Shown piece after piece: positions 58,243-64,000 of a stretch of 64,000 nucleotides of DNA (positions are counted from its first letter, which is position 1; each line of letters begins with the position of its first letter). The stretch is from Ischnura elegans (taxonomy: Eukaryota; Arthropoda; Insecta; Odonata; Coenagrionidae): the NCBI RefSeq assembly GCF_921293095.1, contig NC_060257.1, forward strand, positions 89,207,449 through 89,271,448, read 5' to 3'. The position numbers were made by a program, and so were the translations under genes. The notes beneath the pieces are model-generated. The model was not told where the DNA came from. It worked only from the letters and a program-made list of their open reading frames with translations, and searched no databases.

Positions 58243-59421
58243 ATGGAAAGAATCGAGATTCGAGCAGTGATTAAGTACTTCTTAAAAATAGGTATGAAAC
58301 GAAAGGACATTCATGACGATATCCAGAATACACTAGGGGACTCTGCTCCTTCATAGTCAACTGTTGCCAAGAGGACAAAATAATTTAAATTTGGTCGGGT
58401 GAGCTTAGATGATGGTCCGCGCAAAAGTCGGCCAAGAAGTATCACTACTCCAGGAATCATTGCAAAAGTGCACAAAATGGTAATGGAGGATCGCCGATTG
58501 AAAGTGTGTTAAATTGCTCTTGCTTGCCAGATGTCATATAAAAGGGCATTTTCTATTTTAACGGATAAATTAGAAATGAAAAAATTATCTGCAAGATGAC
58601 TGCCACGACTCTTTTTTTCTTCTTTCTTCTTATAGTTGTAAACGGCTGGTGTCCTAACACCCCCTGCCACACGCCTTTTAGGCGGCTCGCGGGGTATTAT
58701 GTAGATGTAGACTCTTGACGCTGCATCAAAAACGCATGAGAATGGACATATCGCAACAATGCTTGACCTGTTTTAGGGAAAACTAACAAGTTTTTTTACA
58801 CCAGTTTGTGACCAAAGATGAAACTTGGGTCCATTACTATTCCCCAGAGACAAAAACCCAGCCAAAGCTGTGGAAAAATGATGATTATCCACCACCAAAT
58901 GAATTAAAGACAATTATTATGACTGGAGAGGTCATGGCGTCAGTGTTCTGGGATGTGAATGGGATTCTGTTTATAGATTATCTCCCCACTAGGCAAACAA
59001 TTACTAGAGGATACTATGCTAATCTCTTGGACTAATTGCAACAAAATATACGCGGAAAAAGGCCAGGTTTAGCAAGGAAGAAAGTCATCTTTCATCAATA
59101 CAATGCGCGCCTGCACATATGTACTGTCGCCATGGCAAAATAACACGAACTATGGAATTAATTGTTACCACTTCCGCTTTATTCACCTGATGTGCCTCCG
59201 TCAGACTTCCATCTCTTCCCAAAACTGAAATTTTTTGATAGTGGACGTGGTGGATAAAATGATTTACTTCAAATGAAGAACTGATAGCCGTAGTTGACAA
59301 CTATTTTGCAGGCCTCGAGAAATCTCATTTTCTAGATGGGATCAAGGCACTAGAATATCGTTGGACCAAATGTAGTAATCTACAAGGAGACTATAATGAA
59401 ACATATAATAAGTTTCAGTGA
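58243..59421 (+). pseudogene. mariner transposase pseudogene
   Basis: From ATG 58243: MERIEIRAVIKYFLKIGMKR, then KDIHDDIQNTLGDSAPS, GRVSLDDGPRKSRPRS, LSAR, and after the insertion at 58614-58709 LTLHQKRMRMD, FVTKDETWVHYYSPETKTQP (first catalytic D), MASVFWDVNGILFIDYLPT, KKVIFHQYNARLH (second D replaced by Y: 'HQDNAPAH' reads HQYNARLH), YSPDVPPSDFHLFPKLK (third D) and the stop at 59419-59421. Several in-frame stops (about 58354, 58381, 58510, 59033) plus the insertion and the D-to-Y change inactivate it. Confidence 0.85.
58614..58709 (+). mobile_element. LINE 3' tail inserted in the mariner, 7 bp duplication
   Basis: GACTCTT occurs on both sides (58607-58613 and 58710-58716). The insert ends GGGGTATTATGTAGATGTA and contains GGTGTCCTAACACCCCCTGC and TTTTAGGCGGCTCGC, the 3' end seen at 32.48-32.56 kb and 18.33-18.41 kb. 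It is an extremely 5'-truncated LINE copy (or a SINE sharing that tail), later than the mariner. Confidence 0.8.
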
Positions 59422-59479
59422 TGTAAGAACATTTTTTTAATTCCATTTCGATAACTTTTCAAACCACCCTCGTATATAA

Positions 59480-59863
59480 TCGGTTATAAACTAGGACTCA
59501 ACTACAGCTGTCAGCTACGAGTTCTCAAGGCGACTCAAGTTAACAGAAGAATAACCAGACAGAAAACCTTTGGCAGTACAAGACTTCGGAGCCTCTGATG
59601 ACCTCAGTTATACTCCCAGAACTTTTCCGTAACACCTGCGCATAGTATTGACGTACTCGGCGACGGAGCCACGTAGTAAGAGACAAACGGTGAGTCCAAA
59701 TGTGAGTCTAAGGATAGGAAAACCCTCGCTACGGAGCCCGAAAGAAAACACAGCGACGGCCCAACGTGAGTGTGGACGTGGGTTACCTCAGTACATTCCA
59801 TCGGCTAATCTTAATTCTGATTGGGCTTATGCTAATGGAGTATGACTCCAGATTCGGTGGCTA
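59480..59863. other. Gene-free stretch
   Basis: A 65-codon frame (59648-59845) has no recognised motif. Confidence 0.35.
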
Positions 59864-59872
59864 GGTCGCGTC

Positions 59873-61499
59873 CAAGGTGATAGAAGGTAAGGTGGTCTCA
59901 CTTCGCTGTCTACGTTTCGTTGATGACGTCACGGCAGACACCTCGCTCGGGCGCCTGGCAGGAACAACGTGCTATTCCCGGGTTTTTGCTGTCATATTTA
60001 TTCAATTTCTCACCGATTAGCTAGATATGTCGATGAAAGGACTGTGGATTGGTAGTATATATGTTTTTATCTGATTTCGTTCAATGAAATAGCCTGTCAT
60101 ATTCTAACTGTATATAAAAATGAAATAAATAAAGGTCGACTTTGAACGCCGCGCCGGCTATTTTTTGCATTTCCCAACGCACAGATTAGTCACCACCGAG
60201 CTGAAAAAGCGAAATATCCGAAGAACAACTAAAAGTGCCATTTGCAAAAACAATCTTATTAACCCGTGAACACAAAATTTCGTAACTACTAGTAAGTACA
60301 TGTAAAAATCAGGGAATTGGTTAGTTCATGCATGATTCAGTAAACCGTTCTTTCTTCCTCTCTCGCCTCCTAGAATGTACTCGTATGTCCCAAGTCTTTA
60401 ATGTTGGGTACCATTTTCATAAACTATATGATCCTATCCCAGTAATAGAATTGAAACTTAAATAAGCATACACTTTCGCGGAATCTACGCAGATGGTAAA
60501 GCCTTCAGAAATGAACATATATGTGAAGAATGATCCTATGAATCACGCTAGCCTCCCTATTTTCCTACTTATTATTGATCCTCGTTGCTTTATTTTTATA
60601 TGAGAATGCCTGAAAATATCTCACTAAATAGCGGAGAGACCAACCGATAATTAACATTGAACGATTCCCAACCAAAATCGATCAACGATCTCAATAACCA
60701 GTGCCTTCAACTTAAAATAATGTCAATTGTAATCATAAATAAGGATTAAACGTGACCAATTTAAACACATTCGCTAAATTATAATGACATTCATGGGGCG
60801 ACAAATAGTGGCGACATGAGCAGAGGGGTGCCAAGTATTGCCAGTATTCTAATTAACAAGGAAATTTTAAAAATGTCGAATAACGCACAAGTTTATAAGT
60901 ACATGGTATGAAGAGAAAATAACAGCTTAGTTGAAGATAAAATTCATGTTAAAGCGGCTGTATACGAATACAATTTCCGACTCAGGCGATAATCTAAAAG
61001 TTCCTTTTGCACATCCCTATTGAAGTCTTCAACGGAGATGTGTTCGGAGAATCGGCAGTGATAAACCGTTCCTCTTGCACTTCATGATTCTCTCCTCCTT
61101 TATTTTCAGATACTTTGGAAAACTTTTCAAGATAATCAAATGAATATAAATTAGGAGCTATATATGTGTAAACGACTTTTGTTTTTATAATTATATATCA
61201 CCCAAAATAATAACAACAGTGCAACGATTTTCCTACTTGTGAAAGGATATTTAAATTCCGTTCTTTGTAGCTTTATTAGAGCTGTCAGCGCACGTAGCTA
61301 CCGTACAACGCATTCTTTATAATGCTTGTAAAACTCACAAGTAGTGGTATAAGAGCAGTAATGCATATGTACCGCAATATTCGTTGACAAAAATGTGAAT
61401 TTTAATGCGGTGCATACGTAGAGTATGGCTGGGTGTCTGCCGTGACGTCACAGGTCTTCGCCGGGAGACACTGAGACCACCTCTCCTTTAACCACCTTG
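59873..61499. mobile_element. Mutator-like non-autonomous element, 9 bp duplication
   Basis: GGTCGCGTC occurs immediately on both sides (59864-59872 and 61500-61508), a perfect 9 bp target duplication, the length typical of Mutator-type transposases. The terminal inverted repeats begin CAAGGTGRTARAAGG-like (CAAGGTGATAGAAGG left, CAAGGTGGTTAAAGG right) and extend about 70 bp to GACGTCACGGCAGACACC in both. The 1627 bp hold no coding frame of note. Confidence 0.8.
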
Positions 61500-61509
61500 G
61501 GTCGCGTCC

Positions 61510-61731
61510 ACCTCCGTCCTCGTCGGCTCTTGGTTGCTTCCGAGTGAGGGATGCAGGTCGCTCTATGTGCCAACCTCACAGGTTTTCACCGACCCGGACC
61601 CATCAGTTAAGTGGGACTACTGTGTGTCTACATACTTTGGTAAAACGATGGTACTTACATTCTACGTATGAGGGAAGAATGGAAAACTTTACGAGAAGTA
61701 TTCGTACGTAGGTTTCCGCGGTGATTACTTG
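61510..61731. other. Flank of the hairpin, no gene
   Basis: No recognised coding sequence. AACTTTACGAGAAGTA at 61685-61700 recurs at 61865-61880. Confidence 0.4.
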
Positions 61732-61868
61732 AGTTCAGCATTCTTTCGGGCTGCATCCGCGTCCGTTGTCGAAGAACCACAACAGTTTCGACAATGGCAG
61801 GAGAGCTGGCGAAACTGTTGTGGTTCTTCGACAACGGACGCGGATGCAGCCCGAAAGAATGCTGAACT
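61732..61868. repeat. Perfect inverted repeat, 59 bp arms, 19 nt loop
   Basis: The left arm 61732-61790 is the exact complement of the right arm 61810-61868, without one mismatch; the loop is 61791-61809. A 16 bp direct repeat (AACTTTACGAGAAGTA, 61685-61700 and 61865-61880) overlaps the right foot and precedes the left. Transcribed from either strand it would fold into a 59 bp duplex, longer than an animal pre-miRNA and similar to hairpin-siRNA precursors. It could equally be a very recent template-switch duplication. No TIR-type target duplication was seen. Confidence 0.9.
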
Positions 61869-61880
61869 TTACGAGAAGTA

Positions 61881-62218
61881 ATTGCGCCAAATGAATCCTT
61901 AAGTAAACCACCTCTAACATTTTCTGTGCAATGCATAGGGCCATCTTACGATTATTCGCGAGTGTATTGGAAATTTTGTGGCTTGGCTACGTATATGACG
62001 GCGATGATAGAAATTCCTATTATCAATAAAAATCGTAAATTACTCTCACTGTAGCGTTCATTTTATTAAAAACATATTAATATTTGATGTTAGTTGTTAT
62101 ATCTATTTTTCGAAATTGAATTCAAAATGGTGTAGCTTTTCCACACACATGACGACGTTGATATAAAAACCTATTCTATTTACCAATCGCTGATTGATAA
62201 TAATCGTGAAATATTTCA
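61881..62218. other. Gene-free, AT-rich stretch
   Basis: No coding frame or repeat end recognised. Confidence 0.4.
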
Positions 62219-62570
62219 AATTCGTGTCGTTATGGCGTGTTGTGAGACGTTTACAGCGGCAGAGAAGTCAAGAGTGGAAACATTCGAAATGTGGTGCTCC
62301 CGGAGAATGATAAAGATAAAGTTGATGAAGCGAATAGGTGCTATAGACGAATGATGAATATGGAATGGATCGACTGAGTAAGCATAATGAGGAAGTGCCA
62401 AGAAAAGTGCGAGAAAAAGGGAATATTCTAAAATCCTTAGGATAAGACGGGAAAGTTGAGTTGGCAATAATGTGAACCATGATAATCCGATGAAAATAAT
62501 TGACAAGGACAATTGGAAGGAAAGTAGGGCAAGGAAAGTCCCCGAATGTGACATTTTGCATAACGGAATA
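62219..62570 (+). pseudogene. RTE-like LINE, C-terminal remnant
   Basis: Frame pieces read CETFTAAEKSRVETFEMWC then SRRMIKIKLMKRIGA, later NHDNPMKIIDKDNWKESRAR. They fit the 'ETWTLxKxDxxRLExFEMWCWRRM...RHD...' tail of RTE-type LINEs, with several stops and shifts. It is a third RTE remnant in this window (after 23.2 and 28.2 kb). Confidence 0.55.
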
Positions 62571-63315
62571 ATGCTTTCACATAAAGAATTATTTACATTG
62601 AAATAAAGAAAATTAAAATATCTTTATCGTTAAAAAATCATTTTTTATAGTCTGTCATGGAACTTTGTTAAAAAAGGTGGATTTCTGAAAAATATATGAA
62701 TTTCTAGAGATTGCATTTAATATTCTGTCAATATTCGTGGGCCTTTAAGAATGAAGGCACTAGCATTCTTCTACTTGACAATACGAAGTGTGAATGCCTC
62801 GTCATCCGACCAATAAAAATCATTATCAGCCCGTTGCGTGCGAGAGGTGAGTATGTCGTGTGTGAATCTCCACTTCCGCCTTCAAAAATAATTCAGCGTA
62901 CTACCTCAGGCTTTAAGCTAATCTATTTAATGTCTACAACCAGGCCTACAACATCTTTCTGGCATTAGTTCGTGTGCAAAGTGTAACACATCTACACGGA
63001 ATACAACTTCCATCCATAGCGATACCTGCCGTAAAACCCTCCATGGATTTTCTCCACAGGAGTCGCTGACATCGAAGGGATTGAATCAAGAGGACAATCC
63101 TGGAAATGAGTGGACTGCCAAAATTTACGAAAGACATCCCGGATGGACAGGAGTAAATCGTAAGGTAAATTCCGTCAGGAAATATTTTATTTGTTCGTAG
63201 AGGTTATAAAATAACTGAAGATGACGGATCAAAAAAACTAGGGAGCATTATTCATAAGCCATACGATAAATAGGAAGACAGGGGAAAGTTAATTGAATCA
63301 CAGGGTAGAACATAA
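62571..63315. other. Gene-free stretch with donor-like site
   Basis: Short frames only. A good plus-strand donor (CGTAAG then GTAAAT) lies near 63163. No family recognised. Confidence 0.3.
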
Positions 63316-63507
63316 GAAAAATTTTTAGATCAAATATCCAAACTGCAAAGTGAAAAAGTGGTGCTTAGGATGCAACTTTCTGACGCACTAAACCGTTCTG
63401 ACGACCTTGAGAAACGCATGTTAGATATTAACACAGAAATTCTTGGTATCCCCAGCCAATGTGTAAAAAATATGGAAGTAGTAGTGAATAAAGTTTGCGC
63501 TGCATAA
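63316..63507 (+). CDS. Short coiled-coil frame, possible exon
   Basis: An open frame of 63 codons after an in-frame stop reads EKFLDQISKLQSEKVVLRMQ, LSDALNRSDDLEKRML and ends NMEVVVNKVCAA. Leucine/isoleucine spacing suggests a coiled coil, as found after DNA-binding domains in many transposase-like or host proteins. There is no ATG near the start and no clear acceptor, so it would be a partial exon or a relic. Confidence 0.3.
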   Translation, partial: EKFLDQISKLQSEKVVLRMQLSDALNRSDDLEKRMLDINTEILGIPSQCVKNMEVVVNKVCAA

Positions 63508-64000
63508 GATGCACAAATAAATAATAGCCAAATTGTCTACAACTACCCGGTTAAGAGGAAATCTAGTTAGAAAAAGGAAATCTAGGAGGAATTCAACTCC
63601 GACTTTCGAATCAGCACGTAAATGATAACCTGTTAGCTAAGTGTCAAGTAAAAATATTTTTCTTTCTATTCGACTCTTGACCTTGTAATCCGTACCTCGT
63701 AGTGATGTACAATCGTTTTCAATACTATGTAGACATCCACGTGTCCCAATTTAGTGAGTTAAAATAATTTCCATACCCTAGGGCTATACAATGATTTCAA
63801 CTACGAATGTATTGAAGGTTAGTTATTGAGTATAGTCGATATTATAAGTTGGGATTTTATTCAACGGATATTTGACAGTAATTAGCCGCAAGGAAATTAA
63901 GATACAACCACTGCCACTTCCCCTACTTATTTCATCTCAGTGATTTAATCTGTTTAGAAAGAAATGTGTTAAGGTAGATAGAGCCATTATTTTTATAAAT
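63508..64000. other. Gene-free, AT-rich end of window
   Basis: No coding frame or repeat end recognised. Confidence 0.4.

Larger units (their letters stand above)
58138..59472 (+). mobile_element. Near full-length mariner, TA duplication
   Basis: The ends CGAGGGTAGTTTGAAAAGTT and (inverted) CGAGGGTGGTTTGAAAAGTT differ at one base; TA flanks both sides (58136-58137, 59473-59474). Length is 1335 bp including a 96 bp insertion with its 7 bp duplicated target. It is a different subfamily from the element at 56.8 kb. Confidence 0.9.

Noticed and set aside
62216..62561. Minus-strand frames of 97-112 codons
   Set aside because: They are antisense of the RTE-like remnant, whose plus-strand reading shows family motifs.

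Overview
The window looks like intergenic and intronic DNA of an arthropod nuclear genome, most likely an insect. It is AT-rich, has no operon structure, and no long intact host open reading frame. It is packed with transposable elements typical of insects: mariner, Tigger/pogo, piggyBac, EnSpm-type (Transposase_21), PIF/Harbinger, hAT and Mutator-like MITEs, CR1/Jockey-like and RTE-like LINEs, and a tRNA-type SINE. Species was not determined.

Layout. 1-5.8 kb: possible host sequence, with a plus-strand candidate 3' exon (2485-2719), a diverged tandem duplication (3.5-4.7 kb) and a TATA/Inr-like core promoter with a short first exon on the minus strand (4.75-4.95 kb). 6.4-13 kb: two LINE fragments, a fold-back repeat, an endonuclease-domain LINE fragment and the first copy of a ~650 bp MITE. 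14.5-16.5 kb: three phase-compatible exons of a decayed gene whose last exon resembles the start of PIF/Harbinger transposases. 16.6-20 kb: hAT MITEs, a LINE split by the second MITE copy, and a mariner/IS630-like transposase tail. 22-23.5 kb: a GC-rich patch, a SINE and an RTE fragment. 23.8-28 kb: an EnSpm-type element on the minus strand, with a transposase broken by a hAT MITE and a second gene whose two visible exons join in frame. 28.2-32.6 kb: RTE and CR1-like LINE remains.

33.2-39 kb: a LINE (endonuclease plus reverse transcriptase) split exactly by a TTAA-flanked 2.5 kb piggyBac-like element, followed by a decayed piggyBac transposase. 39.8-40.4 kb: third MITE copy. 41-44.8 kb: a diverged tandem duplication holding a pogo-like element that itself holds a Harbinger-like MITE. 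44.7-51.7 kb: a series of minus-strand exon-like blocks with good splice signals, three of them on ~350 bp tandem repeats, suggesting a long spliced non-coding transcript or a decayed gene; a Tigger element sits in one intron. 55.3-59.5 kb: a LINE carrying a MITE and an internally deleted mariner, then a near full-length mariner pseudogene with a LINE 3' tail inserted in it. 59.9-61.5 kb: a Mutator-like non-autonomous element with a 9 bp target duplication. 61.73-61.87 kb: a perfect inverted repeat with 59 bp arms and a 19 nt loop. The last 1.7 kb holds an RTE fragment and a short coiled-coil frame.

Nothing here works together as a pathway. What can be read is the order of insertions (many nested, with clean target duplications) and a few possible host transcription signals. 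All exon calls are by eye from splice signals and reading frames and are tentative.
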